NCBI RefSeq assembly: GCF_000875895.1
Contig: NZ_JXCF01000001.1
Coordinates: 124,001-188,000 of the forward strand
Direction of reading: 5' to 3'
DNA: 64,000 bases
Source: Staphylococcus gallinarum
GTDB taxonomy: Bacteria > Bacillota > Bacilli > Staphylococcales > Staphylococcaceae
The notes below the pieces were generated by a model. That model ran no database searches and was not told where the DNA came from. It saw only the letters and a list, made by a program, of their open reading frames with translations. The first letter of the stretch is position 1; each line of letters begins with the position of its first letter. This document shows positions 28,881 to 38,118 of this stretch, one piece after another. The translations under genes were made by a program, and so were the position numbers.

Positions 28881-30077
28881 TTAGCTACGTTTACCTACAT
28901 ATTCAAATATACCTGCTGCGCCCATACCAACACCGATACACATTGTTACCATACCGTATTGAGTATCTGGACGTTTCTTCATTTCTGATAATAGTCGCCC
29001 TACTAACATGGCACCTGTTGCACCTAACGGATGGCCTAAAGCAATCGCCCCGCCATTTACATTTGTCTTCTCAATATCTAATCCAACCTCACGGATAGAT
29101 GCTAATGTTTGTGAGGCAAAGGCTTCATTGAGTTCCACTAAATCAATATCTCCCACTTCAAGATTCGTTAACTTCAAGACTTCTGGAATTGCATATGCTG
29201 GACCTATGCCCATCAATTTAGGATCGACACCTACCGCTTTAAATCCTACGAAGCGTGCAATCGGCTCGACACCTAATTCTTTTACTTTATCACCAGACAT
29301 CACAACTACGAATCCTGTACCATCTGTCAATGGTGCAGATGAACCTGCCGTCACTGTGCCGTCAGCTTTAAATACGGTTGGCAATTTAGCTAAAGATTCA
29401 GCATTTGTGTCTGGTCTAATCAATTCATCTTCTTTTAGCACAGCCTTGGAAACTACTGGACCATTCACATCATATGTCACCTTATTTACTTCTATCGGAA
29501 TAATTTCATCATCAAATTTGCCTGCATCTTGCGCTTGTTTGGCACGCTGATGACTTTGTACTGCGTAGGCATCTTGATCTTCACGAGAGACTTTATAAGT
29601 TTCTGCTACATTTTCAGCCGTTAATCCCATCGGATGAGATACTCCTGAATCTTGATCTTGTAAAATAGGGTTATTCGTCGGTTCATTACCTCCCATTGGC
29701 ACTGCACTCATCAATTCGACACCACCTGCAACAATGACATCGGCTTGTTCCGCAATAATTTGATTAGCTGCAAGTGCCACTGTTTGCAATCCTGAAGAAC
29801 AGTATCGATTGACCGTTTGTCCAGGTACCTCTTGTGGTAAGCCGGCTAATAGTGCAATCGTTCTTGCAATATTTTGTCCTTGTAGACCTTCTGGGAACGA
29901 GTTACCTACGATAACGTCTTCCACCATGCCTGGCTCAAACTTACCTCCAACACGTTCTAATACACCTTTCAATACCTTTGCTGCTACTTCATCAGGTCTT
30001 TCGTGTGCCATCGCACCGCCTAACTTTGCTTTACCTGCTGCCGAACGTCCATACGCTACAATATATGCATCTCGCAT
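28881..30077 (-). CDS. fadA: Acetyl-CoA C-acyltransferase (3-ketoacyl-CoA thiolase)
   Basis: Thiolytic cleavage of 3-ketoacyl-CoA to acetyl-CoA and a shortened acyl-CoA, the last beta-oxidation step. Thiolase signatures are clear: VNRYCSSGLQT with the nucleophilic Cys near residue 87, NVNGGAIALGHPLGATGA with the catalytic His, and CIGVGMGAAGIFE with the second Cys. At 398 residues it has the usual length. AAGGA lies nine bases before the ATG. It is the last gene of the five-gene fad locus, about 40 bases after fadB. Confidence 0.93.
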   Translation of the reverse strand: MRDAYIVAYGRSAAGKAKLGGAMAHERPDEVAAKVLKGVLERVGGKFEPGMVEDVIVGNSFPEGLQGQNIARTIALLAGLPQEVPGQTVNRYCSSGLQTVALAANQIIAEQADVIVAGGVELMSAVPMGGNEPTNNPILQDQDSGVSHPMGLTAENVAETYKVSREDQDAYAVQSHQRAKQAQDAGKFDDEIIPIEVNKVTYDVNGPVVSKAVLKEDELIRPDTNAESLAKLPTVFKADGTVTAGSSAPLTDGTGFVVVMSGDKVKELGVEPIARFVGFKAVGVDPKLMGIGPAYAIPEVLKLTNLEVGDIDLVELNEAFASQTLASIREVGLDIEKTNVNGGAIALGHPLGATGAMLVGRLLSEMKKRPDTQYGMVTMCIGVGMGAAGIFEYVGKRS

Positions 30078-30118
30078 TTAAGATCATCCTTTCTGTTATC
30101 TATAAAATGACTTCTAAA

Positions 30119-32377
30119 TTAATTACGTAACGGTTTACCTTTTTTCAACATATGTGAAATTCTGTCATACGTTTTTTGATTCTTGAGTAATGTTAAAAAG
30201 CGTTCTTTTTCCAATTTTTGTAGATAACGTTGATTGATATATGTGTTTCTTGGAACATCTCCACCAGCTAACACCTCTGCCACTTTAAGCGTAATCTCAT
30301 AATCATAATCACTGATAAAATGACCCAAACGCTGTGCATCTAACTGTCCTTCTGCCAATGCTTTAAAGTCTCTGCCAAGTGCAATATATTGTCCTTTTGT
30401 CTTAGGTACATAATTTGTTTCCGCTTCATATTGTGCTCTTTTCAAAGCAATTTCAACACGCTTTTCAGTGTTAAATATGACTGTATCTGTTTCTCTTAAA
30501 TAACCATAGCGAATCGCTTCATATGCATTTGTGGATACTTTAGCTAAACCAATATTCATTAATACCTTGGTAATAGCTTGTTGTTTGTCATCATGTTTAT
30601 GGTTTCCACGTAAGATTCTATCTGACAATTCTGCAAGTCCACCACCAGCCGGCAATAAACCTACACCTGTCTCAACCAAGCCGATATATGATTCGCTAGA
30701 AGCTACTACTATTGGTGAATGTAGCACTAATTCACAACCACCGCCTAGCGCTCTACCTTGAACAGCTGTAACAACAGGTTTCAAAGCGTATTTCAATCTA
30801 CTGAAACTATAGTGTAAATTATCGACACCTTCGCCTATATCTCGATCGACTGTGCCTTCTTCATGGGCTTTCATCATTAATTTCAAGTTAGCACCTACAC
30901 TAAAGTTATTGCCATCTGCATAAATTACCATGCTTGAATAGTCTTCATTTTCAAGTAAATCTATCGCTGCAGCTAAATCTTTAACGAAATCATCAGACAC
31001 TACATTATTGACACTTTGTAATTTTAATAATAATTGATTACCATGAACTACGGATAATTTAGAATCAGAGTGGTCCCATATATCCTTATCTATATACTCT
31101 GTTACCGAAGTTGTACGTTGAATTGTCTCTCCTTCTTCATAAAATGGCTCATTACGTTGCTCTACCCAATCAGGTAATTTACCCAATTCTTGTTTCATTC
31201 TAGATTTCACACGTTCAAAGCCAATCATATCCCATAATTGGAATGGACCTTGCTTCCAGTTAAATCCCCAGACAATTGCACGATCAACATCTTTATAATC
31301 GGCTGCAGCTTTCGGCACATTTAATGCAGCATAGTAGAAGTTATTTCTTAATGTTTCCCATAAAAACACACCTGCATCGTCCTGTGCATTAAAGATAATA
31401 TCTAAATTGTGCGCTAAATCTTTACCAAACTCATTTAAGATAGGTTGTTGTGGTGGCGTAGGCTCAACATACGTACCACTTTCATAGTCGTACACTAAGC
31501 GTCGTTTTCCTTCCTTTTTATAAAAGCCTTGTTTCGTCTTATTACCAAGCGCACCATTTTCATATAATTTATCAGCAATTTTTGTATCATGGAAATACGG
31601 TTGTTCTTCTGGGACTTTTTGCAAGCCACCGATGACTGCTTTAGCAATATCTAGACCTACTAAGTCTGACAAACCGTATGTCCCCATCTTAGGACGACCA
31701 ATACTCTTGCCAGTCAACGCATCGACTTCAGTAATTGATAAGCCACTAGATTCTGCTCTATACATAATATCGTTCATCGTTTGTGTACCCACACGGTTCG
31801 CAACAAATCCAGGTACATCATTTGCGACCACGACACCCTTACCTAATACATCCTCAGCAAATTCTTGTACTTGATCAATATATTCTTGTGCAGTATTTGC
31901 GTTCGGAATAATTTCTACCAATTTCATAATGCGTGGTGGATTGAAGAAATGCATACCAAAGAATCTTTGCTTATCTTCTTGATCAAAAGCTTGTGCAATA
32001 GCTTCAATTGGAATACCCGAAGTATTTGTAGCAAACAAAGCATCCGATTGTGCTACTGATTTCACTTTAGCCCATATCTGATGTTTGATTTCTAATTCTT
32101 CTTTTACCGCTTCAATATAAATATCCGCATCTTCATCTTCCGTTAAATCATCGTTGAAATTTCCATATGATAGATTAGATGCAAAATCCAAGTCAAACAA
32201 CAATGGACGTTTCGGATTGGTAATTGTTTCATATGCTTTTTTAGAAATTTTATTTGGTTCTTGTTCATCAATCACGATATCTAGTATCTTTACTTTCAGA
32301 CCTGCATTTACAAGTAATGCAGCGATTTGACTTCCCATCGTGCCTGCACCTAATACGACTGCTTTTCTTATCGTCAT
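30119..32377 (-). CDS. fadB: 3-hydroxyacyl-CoA dehydrogenase / enoyl-CoA hydratase
   Basis: Bifunctional beta-oxidation enzyme. An NAD-binding hydroxyacyl-CoA dehydrogenase domain comes first (VVLGAGTMGSQIAALL at 7-22, FFNPPRIMKLVEII, GFVANRVGTQ). A crotonase-like domain occupies roughly residues 480-640 (NFSVGANLKLMM, ALGGGCELVLHS, the GLVETGVGLLPAGGG oxyanion-hole region). This order, dehydrogenase before hydratase, is the reverse of E. coli FadB and typical of Gram-positive homologues. GGAGG precedes the ATG by seven bases. Confidence 0.92.
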   Translation of the reverse strand: MTIRKAVVLGAGTMGSQIAALLVNAGLKVKILDIVIDEQEPNKISKKAYETITNPKRPLLFDLDFASNLSYGNFNDDLTEDEDADIYIEAVKEELEIKHQIWAKVKSVAQSDALFATNTSGIPIEAIAQAFDQEDKQRFFGMHFFNPPRIMKLVEIIPNANTAQEYIDQVQEFAEDVLGKGVVVANDVPGFVANRVGTQTMNDIMYRAESSGLSITEVDALTGKSIGRPKMGTYGLSDLVGLDIAKAVIGGLQKVPEEQPYFHDTKIADKLYENGALGNKTKQGFYKKEGKRRLVYDYESGTYVEPTPPQQPILNEFGKDLAHNLDIIFNAQDDAGVFLWETLRNNFYYAALNVPKAAADYKDVDRAIVWGFNWKQGPFQLWDMIGFERVKSRMKQELGKLPDWVEQRNEPFYEEGETIQRTTSVTEYIDKDIWDHSDSKLSVVHGNQLLLKLQSVNNVVSDDFVKDLAAAIDLLENEDYSSMVIYADGNNFSVGANLKLMMKAHEEGTVDRDIGEGVDNLHYSFSRLKYALKPVVTAVQGRALGGGCELVLHSPIVVASSESYIGLVETGVGLLPAGGGLAELSDRILRGNHKHDDKQQAITKVLMNIGLAKVSTNAYEAIRYGYLRETDTVIFNTEKRVEIALKRAQYEAETNYVPKTKGQYIALGRDFKALAEGQLDAQRLGHFISDYDYEITLKVAEVLAGGDVPRNTYINQRYLQKLEKERFLTLLKNQKTYDRISHMLKKGKPLRN

Positions 32378-32428
32378 ACTAAACCCTCCAAATATATTAA
32401 TTTTGCATTTTCGTGACCATACACTTAC

Positions 32429-33637
32429 TTATATAAAAGCTGAATCTCCAGTAATAGCACGACCTATAACAAGCGCATTGACTTCATGCGTACCTTCATA
32501 TGTGTATATCGCTTCTGCATCAGCAAAGAAACGTGCAATATCATACTCACCTGCTAAGATACCATTACCACCATGAACACCTCTGCCCATAGCAACTGTT
32601 TCTCGTAATCTCAATGAATTCATCATCTTAGCAGTAGAAGTCGCTACTTCATCATATTCACCATTCGCTTGCATACGTGCAAGTTGGGCGCATGTCGCCA
32701 TTGCTTGTGCAAGATTACCTTGCATCATTGCTAACTTCTCTTGAATCAATTGAAACTTGCTAATTTCTTTACCAAACTGTTTACGTTTTGTCACATAATC
32801 TGTCGTTGCCTTTAATGCACCAGCCATTGCCCCCGTCGCCATATATGCTACACCAGCACGCGTTGAATATAATACTTTCGCAATATCTTTAAATCCGTTG
32901 ATGTTCTGTAATCTATTCTCCTCTTTAACTACAACATTTTTAAAGCGAATTCGCGCATTGGGAACGATGCGAAGCGCAATTTTATGCTCGAGTATTTCTA
33001 TTTCCACACCATCTTGCTTTGGTTCTATAATAAATCCTTTAGGTTTCCCTGTATCAACATCTACAGCATAGACTGGCATCACATCAGCAACATTCGCACC
33101 ACCAATCCATTTCTTCTCACCATTGATAATCCATTCATCACCTTGGCGTTTAGCGGTCGTTTCGAGACCACCAGCAACGTCTGAACCATGTTCAGGTTCA
33201 GTGAGTGCAAAGCAAGTTCGCAATTCATGTGATTGTAATTTAGGTAAATAATAAGCTTGTTGTTCTTTACTGCCACCAAACCAAAATGAATTATGCCCTA
33301 AACCTTGATGCACGCCGAGTAATGTCGCTAATGACACATCAAATCTAGCGATTGTATATGACATAAAGAATTGGAATAACTGACTTGGTGTGTGAGCACC
33401 CTCACGTCCTTCAAACAATAGCGGATTGTTAAAGTAATTTAATTTCCCTAATTCTTCAAAGTAGCCCTCAGGCTCGGTTGCATTTAACCAATGCTCATTT
33501 ACTGAATCACGATACTTTTCTTCTAACATGTCATTGAGTTGCTTTAATAATTTAACTTCTCCTTCTGTTAAATCTTTCGCCACACTTAATATATCTTCTG
33601 GATATAACGCTTTAATTACTTCTTCTTTTGTAGTCAT
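32429..33637 (-). CDS. fadD: Acyl-CoA dehydrogenase
   Basis: FAD-dependent oxidation of acyl-CoA to trans-2-enoyl-CoA. Seen are LTEPEHGSDVAGG (flavin and substrate contacts), RKQFGKEISKFQLIQEKLA, and YEGTHEVNALVIGRAI, with the family C-terminal GT(H/N)E and a nearby candidate catalytic Glu. The symbol follows S. aureus usage as I recall it; in E. coli naming this activity is FadE. The frame is open to 33652, but the GGGGG site is eight bases before the ATG at 33637. A cre-like sequence lies just upstream at 33670-33683, inside the operon. Confidence 0.9.
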   Translation of the reverse strand: MTTKEEVIKALYPEDILSVAKDLTEGEVKLLKQLNDMLEEKYRDSVNEHWLNATEPEGYFEELGKLNYFNNPLLFEGREGAHTPSQLFQFFMSYTIARFDVSLATLLGVHQGLGHNSFWFGGSKEQQAYYLPKLQSHELRTCFALTEPEHGSDVAGGLETTAKRQGDEWIINGEKKWIGGANVADVMPVYAVDVDTGKPKGFIIEPKQDGVEIEILEHKIALRIVPNARIRFKNVVVKEENRLQNINGFKDIAKVLYSTRAGVAYMATGAMAGALKATTDYVTKRKQFGKEISKFQLIQEKLAMMQGNLAQAMATCAQLARMQANGEYDEVATSTAKMMNSLRLRETVAMGRGVHGGNGILAGEYDIARFFADAEAIYTYEGTHEVNALVIGRAITGDSAFI

Positions 33638-33669
33638 AATTAGGACCCCCATCCTTATTGTTTAAATGA

Positions 33670-33683
33670 TGATAGCGCTTACA
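33670..33683 (-). promoter_or_regulatory. Candidate cre (CcpA) site inside the fad operon
   Basis: TGATAGCGCTTACA agrees with TGWAARCGYTWNCA at 13 of 14 positions. It lies in the 93-base gap between the ligase and dehydrogenase genes. It could be a CcpA roadblock or control an internal promoter. Confidence 0.55.
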
Positions 33684-33730
33684 TAATTGCACAAAATTTT
33701 TTATTTAATATTGTTAGTATGATGTAATGG

Positions 33731-35254
33731 TTAAATCTCGTCTGCATGTGCTTTACCATCTTGTGCTTTTTGATTCATTAGCTTTTGTAATTCTAACTTA
33801 TCTGGTTTAGAAGTTGAATTCAGTGGCATGTGTGTTACTTTTAAATACATACGTGGTACTTTATAGCCAGCTAACTTTTCACGCATGTGCTCATCTAATT
33901 TCTGTTCAAAGTCTGGATCATCCTCTGTTAATACAACTGCTGCTGCCACAGATTCGCCATATTTTGGACTATCAAAGCTTAACACAACACCTTGTGCTAC
34001 TAATGGGTGCGTCGTGAGAACCGCTTCTACTTCTGAAGGTAGAACATTTTCTCCACCTGTTATAATCATTTCTTTACGACGGTCTACTATAAAAACATCG
34101 CCATCCTCATCTACTCTAGCTAAATCCCCTGTTAAAAAATACCCATCAACAAATGCTTTTTCAGTCTCCTCGGGTTTATTCCAATAACCTGGCGTTACAT
34201 TTTTACCTCTTACTGCCAATTCTCCAATTTCACCTGCTAATACATCCTCATGATTATCATCTAAGACACGGATATCAACAAACATAATTGGTTTACCTAT
34301 ACTACCAGGTTTATTAATGCTATTTTCAGGTGTATTAACCATTACTAATGGGGCCTCTGTCAGACCATAACCATTAATAATATGATGACCCATTCCCGTG
34401 AATTTTTGTTGAACTCCGGCAAGAGGTGCGGATCCACCCTGCACTAAGAACTCAACCTCTTTAAAGTTGTCTATGTTAAAGTTTTTCGAAACGAGCATAG
34501 CATAATACATAGTCGGTATTAAAATTAAATAATTCGGCTTATGTTCAGTCATCAAATCATTTAAATCTTCACCATTAAAGTAACGCTGCAGTACTGCCGT
34601 TCCCCCTGCCATCAACAATGGCAATATCAAATCATTGAAACCTAATACATGGAACATTGGCGTGGCGATAATCGTTTTATATGTCGCATTAATCTTATAA
34701 GTTAGAACTGTGTTAATCAGATTATTGATCAGTGAATCATATGAGAACATCACACCTTTTGGCAATCCAGTCGTACCACTTGTATACATCAATATAGCTA
34801 ATGTATCACCATCAATAGCTACTGACTCAAATGGTTTATGATTCGTTGGATCGACAATCTCATCATATTCAGCAGAGTCAACATCCATATATAACAAATC
34901 ATCTGCCATACCTTGTAATGTTGATAGATGCTTTGCTGCATAAAATATGTGTTTCACATTAGAATCTGAAATGACATTTTCTATTTCCTTTGGCTTAAGT
35001 CTCCAATTTATCGGTAAATATACAGCGCCTAATTTTGTTGTAGCAAATAACAAGTCGAGCAATGAAACATCATTTGGTGCGAAAATACCGACGACATCCC
35101 CTTGTTGGACCCCTGCTTCTTGTAAATGTGTCGCTAAATTTTCTGCTCGTTTATTCAAATCTTGATAAGACCACGATGTGCCTTTAAACGGATCGATCAC
35201 TGCTGGTTTGACTTCATCATATGCTGCTCTCGTTTTAATCCAGTCGTAATTCAT
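33731..35254 (-). CDS. fadE: Fatty-acid/acyl-CoA synthetase (AMP-binding)
   Basis: ATP-dependent activation of a fatty acid to its CoA thioester via an acyl-adenylate. The ANL-superfamily P-loop YTSGTTGLPKGV, the INGYGLTEAP motif, YFLTGDLARVDEDGD, and the DRRKEMIITGGENV hinge region are all present. Length is 507 residues. The symbol follows S. aureus usage (in E. coli this is FadD). GGGGAG precedes the ATG. It follows fadX by 14 bases. The chain-length range cannot be read from sequence. Confidence 0.9.
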   Translation of the reverse strand: MNYDWIKTRAAYDEVKPAVIDPFKGTSWSYQDLNKRAENLATHLQEAGVQQGDVVGIFAPNDVSLLDLLFATTKLGAVYLPINWRLKPKEIENVISDSNVKHIFYAAKHLSTLQGMADDLLYMDVDSAEYDEIVDPTNHKPFESVAIDGDTLAILMYTSGTTGLPKGVMFSYDSLINNLINTVLTYKINATYKTIIATPMFHVLGFNDLILPLLMAGGTAVLQRYFNGEDLNDLMTEHKPNYLILIPTMYYAMLVSKNFNIDNFKEVEFLVQGGSAPLAGVQQKFTGMGHHIINGYGLTEAPLVMVNTPENSINKPGSIGKPIMFVDIRVLDDNHEDVLAGEIGELAVRGKNVTPGYWNKPEETEKAFVDGYFLTGDLARVDEDGDVFIVDRRKEMIITGGENVLPSEVEAVLTTHPLVAQGVVLSFDSPKYGESVAAAVVLTEDDPDFEQKLDEHMREKLAGYKVPRMYLKVTHMPLNSTSKPDKLELQKLMNQKAQDGKAHADEI

Positions 35255-35268
35255 ATTCTTCTCCCCCT

Positions 35269-36843
35269 TTAAATACGATCTTCCGACCTAATGACTTGAG
35301 CTAAACCTCCCCATTTGTCATGATAAATCGCCGGATTAGTCACCTTTATATCCTCTGCAACCATTGGTTTGAAATCCATATGTGCCAGAATATCTTTCTC
35401 GATGTCTAGACCTGGTGCGATTTCAATTAATTTCAAGCCGTTATTCATGAGTTCAAATACACCCCGTTCAGTGACAAAGTAAACTTCCTGACCAAGTTCC
35501 TGTGCATATTGTGCATTAAAGTCTACACTGCCCACATGTTGCACAAATTTATGCGTGTGTCCTTGTTTATTTATATCAATCTGTCCATCCTTGAAATCAA
35601 GTTGACCCCCGGCAACCATTGTTCCTGAAAAAACAATGCGCTTTACCGTCTGACTAATATCAATAAAGCCACCACAACCATTCATTTTGTCACCAAATTT
35701 TGAAACATTGACATTACCTACCGCATCAACCTCTGCAAAACTTAAATAAGCAACATCTACTCCGCCGTTATAAATAAAATCCCAAGTTTGATCATGCCTC
35801 ATTTGCGCACTAACATTGTAATTCATTCCAAAGTTTTGTCCGCTACTAATCATGCCTCCAAACACACCTGTATCAATATTCAATTGCACAAGATGATTCG
35901 CATTCTCTTCAATTAATACATTCGACAAGTCATTATTGATACCAAAGCCTATACTCACTACATCTTCTGCCTTTAAAAATTGAGCAGCTCGACGTAATAT
36001 TACTTTGCGAATGCTTAATGGTAAGAAAGGTTCTCGAATTTCTGGAATACGATATTCACCAGCAAGTGCAGGATCATAATAATGCTGCATTACTTGTCTA
36101 TGGTATTTTGGATTTTCATTTACAACGATATAATCAACTAATTTTCCAGGAATAAAGACATCTCGCGGATTAAATTTTCCATTCTCAATAACCGCTTTAA
36201 CTTGCACGATGACTTTACCACCATTATTATGTGCCTTTAGTGCTACACTATAACCCTCACCAAGATGGGCTTCATGCGTCATATAAATATTCCCATCTTG
36301 ATCTGCATAAGTTCCTCTTAACAAAGCAATATCAATATTTGGAAAATCATATTTCAAATATTGTCGATGATCAACTTCTACTAGGCTCACCAAATCTTTT
36401 GTAGTTCGTTGATTCACTTTACCTCCTCGATATCTAGGATCAACATTCGTATGCAAACCAATTCGTGTTAAATAGTCAGGTGAAGCAGCTGTATGATTAC
36501 GATAATGTGTCGTCAGTACACCTTGAGGTATATAGTATGCCTCAATTTCATTGTCCTTCATCGCACGAATTGTTTCTGGTGATGCTGTTATAATGCTCGT
36601 AATCAACCTTTTTATCATATTTCTTGTTACAAATGAATCTAAATCAACACCATCCCCCCGATAGTCGCTGATATCATTGGCTAACATAAACGTTAAATTC
36701 TTAGGTGTCTGCAACTCATCATAGTGATCAACCAATGCCTTTAGTAAGGCTACCGGCAAGTTAGCTGATGACAAAGCAGCTATAGCAATTGTATTATCGT
36801 CCTTTATAATGTCTGTTACTTCAGATAATGGAATAATCTTCAT
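35269..36843 (-). CDS. fadX: Acyl-CoA:acetate/3-ketoacid CoA-transferase
   Basis: Moves CoA between acyl or acetoacetyl groups and a short-chain acid. The 524-residue chain fuses alpha-like and beta-like halves. The beta half contains IGFGINNDLSNVLIEE, with a Glu as the probable catalytic residue forming the glutamyl-CoA thioester. GFIDISQTVKRIVFSGTMVAGG is also typical of class I CoA-transferases. First gene of the fad locus. AGGAG precedes the ATG by nine bases. A cre-like sequence lies about 80 bases upstream. Confidence 0.9.
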   Translation of the reverse strand: MKIIPLSEVTDIIKDDNTIAIAALSSANLPVALLKALVDHYDELQTPKNLTFMLANDISDYRGDGVDLDSFVTRNMIKRLITSIITASPETIRAMKDNEIEAYYIPQGVLTTHYRNHTAASPDYLTRIGLHTNVDPRYRGGKVNQRTTKDLVSLVEVDHRQYLKYDFPNIDIALLRGTYADQDGNIYMTHEAHLGEGYSVALKAHNNGGKVIVQVKAVIENGKFNPRDVFIPGKLVDYIVVNENPKYHRQVMQHYYDPALAGEYRIPEIREPFLPLSIRKVILRRAAQFLKAEDVVSIGFGINNDLSNVLIEENANHLVQLNIDTGVFGGMISSGQNFGMNYNVSAQMRHDQTWDFIYNGGVDVAYLSFAEVDAVGNVNVSKFGDKMNGCGGFIDISQTVKRIVFSGTMVAGGQLDFKDGQIDINKQGHTHKFVQHVGSVDFNAQYAQELGQEVYFVTERGVFELMNNGLKLIEIAPGLDIEKDILAHMDFKPMVAEDIKVTNPAIYHDKWGGLAQVIRSEDRI

Positions 36844-36920
36844 ACCAATAATCTCCTATCATTCATTAAATGCAACACAACAATTCGACGCTAAGTTTAA
36901 CCATCATCCCCCTTTAAATA

Positions 36921-36934
36921 TGTAAGCCCTTTCA
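36921..36934 (-). promoter_or_regulatory. Candidate cre (CcpA) site upstream of fadX
   Basis: TGTAAGCCCTTTCA matches the cre consensus at 13 of 14 positions (C for the central G). It lies about 80 bases before the fadX start, a position suiting repression of the whole locus when glucose is present. Confidence 0.5.
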
Positions 36935-37258
36935 TGTAATATACCATTAATTTTGAGAAATATGCAAAAATTTAAAATTTTATAACTATTATAGAAACGA
37001 TACACTTATGAAACGATACGTAACTTTGCGTGTAAATAGAAACCGCAAGGGGCAAGGTTATTTACTTATTCATAATATAAATTTGGATTTTGCTATTTTT
37101 GTGGTTGTTAAAAGATATCAGACAGAATGTATCTGATTCAAAAAAATATTAATTTTATTGGCTACTTTGAAAATTATACTCAGCATAATTCAACCTATCG
37201 TAATTATTATTGATTGTTAGTACATTGAAAGTTTATATAGATTAAAAAATTGTACAAT
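36935..37258. other. Non-coding region between fadX and yefM
   Basis: AT-rich. It holds a tandem GAAACGATAC pair near 36995-37020, and an inverted repeat (GTAAATA..AACC with GGTT.ATTTAC, 37032-37065) whose loop is GC-richer. A short ATCAGA/TCTGAT repeat lies near 37117-37136. No gene is supported. Confidence 0.4.
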
Positions 37259-37285
37259 TATAGTGATTATAATTTAACCACTATA
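37259..37285 (+). promoter_or_regulatory. Palindromic operator of the yefM-yoeB pair
   Basis: TATAGTG and CACTATA arms, with 13 bases between them, surround a TATAAT-like -10 box and end at the ribosome binding site. Antitoxins of this family repress their own promoter, and this repeat is the natural target. Confidence 0.6.
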
Positions 37286-37299
37286 AGGAGGCATTTTAT

Positions 37300-37548
37300 A
37301 TGACTGTTAAATCTTATTCATATGTACGTGAACATTTTAAAGATATGATTAATAAAGTTAATGATGATAGTGACACAATAACTATTACTACAAAAGATCG
37401 TAATGCAGTTCTGATGTCAGAAGATAATTATAATGAAATCATGGAAACTCTATACTTACAACAAAATCCTGCTAATGCGAAACATCTATCAGAATCCATT
37501 GAAAACTTGGAACGTGGAAATGTAAAAACTAAGGACATTTTGATATAA
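37300..37548 (+). CDS. yefM: Antitoxin, YefM/Phd family
   Basis: Labile antitoxin that binds and neutralises the downstream YoeB toxin and represses the operon. The 82-residue protein begins with the Phd/YefM-type DNA-binding fold (SYSYVREHFKDMINKV). The family segment NAVLMSEDNYNEIMETLYL is followed by a flexible C-terminus that wraps the toxin. AAGGAGG precedes the ATG. The stop and the toxin ATG are adjacent, the usual coupled arrangement. Staphylococci carry several axe-txe/yefM-yoeB loci. Confidence 0.9.
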   Translation: MTVKSYSYVREHFKDMINKVNDDSDTITITTKDRNAVLMSEDNYNEIMETLYLQQNPANAKHLSESIENLERGNVKTKDILI

Positions 37549-37818
37549 ATGATTAAATTGAACATTACCTTTTCGCCACAAGCATTTGATGATTATGAGT
37601 TTTTTCAAAACAAGGATAGAAAGATGGTTAAAAGAATTAATCAATTATTAAAAAGTATCTCTAGAGATGGTGCTTTAGAGAGTATAGGCAAACCAGAAAA
37701 GCTAGTTGGCAATTTTTCTGGGTATTATAGTAGACGAATTAATCAAGAACATAGACTAGTATATACGGTAAATGACAGTGCTACATTAGTGGCATCTTGT
37801 AGATATCACTACAAATAA
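37549..37818 (+). CDS. yoeB: YoeB/Txe family mRNA interferase toxin
   Basis: Ribosome-dependent endoribonuclease that stops translation when freed from the antitoxin. Catalytic residues known from E. coli YoeB are all found: E50 (GKPEKL), R69 (EHRLVY), and the terminal H87-Y88 of CRYHYK. Length is 89 residues. It starts at the base after the antitoxin stop. Since all active-site residues are intact, the toxin is probably functional. No terminator is obvious behind it. Confidence 0.92.
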   Translation: MIKLNITFSPQAFDDYEFFQNKDRKMVKRINQLLKSISRDGALESIGKPEKLVGNFSGYYSRRINQEHRLVYTVNDSATLVASCRYHYK

Positions 37819-37965
37819 AGATTCTCAGATATAAAGTTCTAGGACAAACATCAGAAGCCTGTAGATGCGTTATTGTATATTGAATGATTTATGCTCAAAT
37901 ACAAATAAGACACATTTAACTCGAGAATCTCAAGGTATTTAATGTAAAACCTTAATATCTAGATA

Positions 37966-38012
37966 GTATTTTAGCAAGACTCCTGAGGGAACAGGGCAAG
38001 CTGAAGCTGTCA
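37966..38012. repeat. Truncated copy of the intergenic repeat element (copy 2)
   Basis: GTATTTTAGCAAGACTCCTG followed by AGGGAACAGGGCAAGCTGAAGCTG is close to the first half of the element at 3596-3680, with a small internal deletion. It stops abruptly at the 3' end of the 34-codon gene read from the other strand, whose stop codon is its last bases. Confidence 0.55.
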
Positions 38013-38114
38013 CCTTTTTTTGGTTTTAGACTTCTTGGTCTTATCTATAGGGTCTTTCCAAAATAAAAATACTGTCTCTAATATACTCGCGATTGCTTTT
38101 AATATTGGTTCCAT
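38010..38114 (-). CDS. 34-residue amphipathic, cationic peptide
   Basis: A short gene missed by length cut-offs. It starts MEPILKAIASILETVFLFW and then becomes Lys-rich (nine basic against four acidic residues overall, net about +5). The first 19 residues could form an amphipathic or membrane-inserting helix, and there is no signal peptide or Cys. GAGGA, eight bases before the ATG, sits in the last codons of the upstream 64-residue gene, and the two genes are separated by only four bases, so translation is probably coupled. Possible roles are a leaderless bacteriocin-like or toxin peptide, or a small membrane-protein partner. I recognise no family. Confidence 0.6.
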   Translation of the reverse strand: MEPILKAIASILETVFLFWKDPIDKTKKSKTKKR

Positions 38115-38118
38115 AAAT

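Noticed and set aside
29008-29550. 180-codon plus-strand frame opposite fadA
   Set aside because: A long antisense frame arising from the codon bias of the thiolase gene; the minus strand has all thiolase motifs.
36866-36904. 12-codon upstream frame before fadX (MVKLSVELLCCI)
   Set aside because: GGGGG touches the first ATG, but the peptide is tiny, with no attenuator next to it. Probably chance.
37032-37065. Hairpin upstream of yefM as a terminator or riboswitch
   Set aside because: The stem is interrupted and no T-tract or conserved core follows. Recorded only in the intergenic note.
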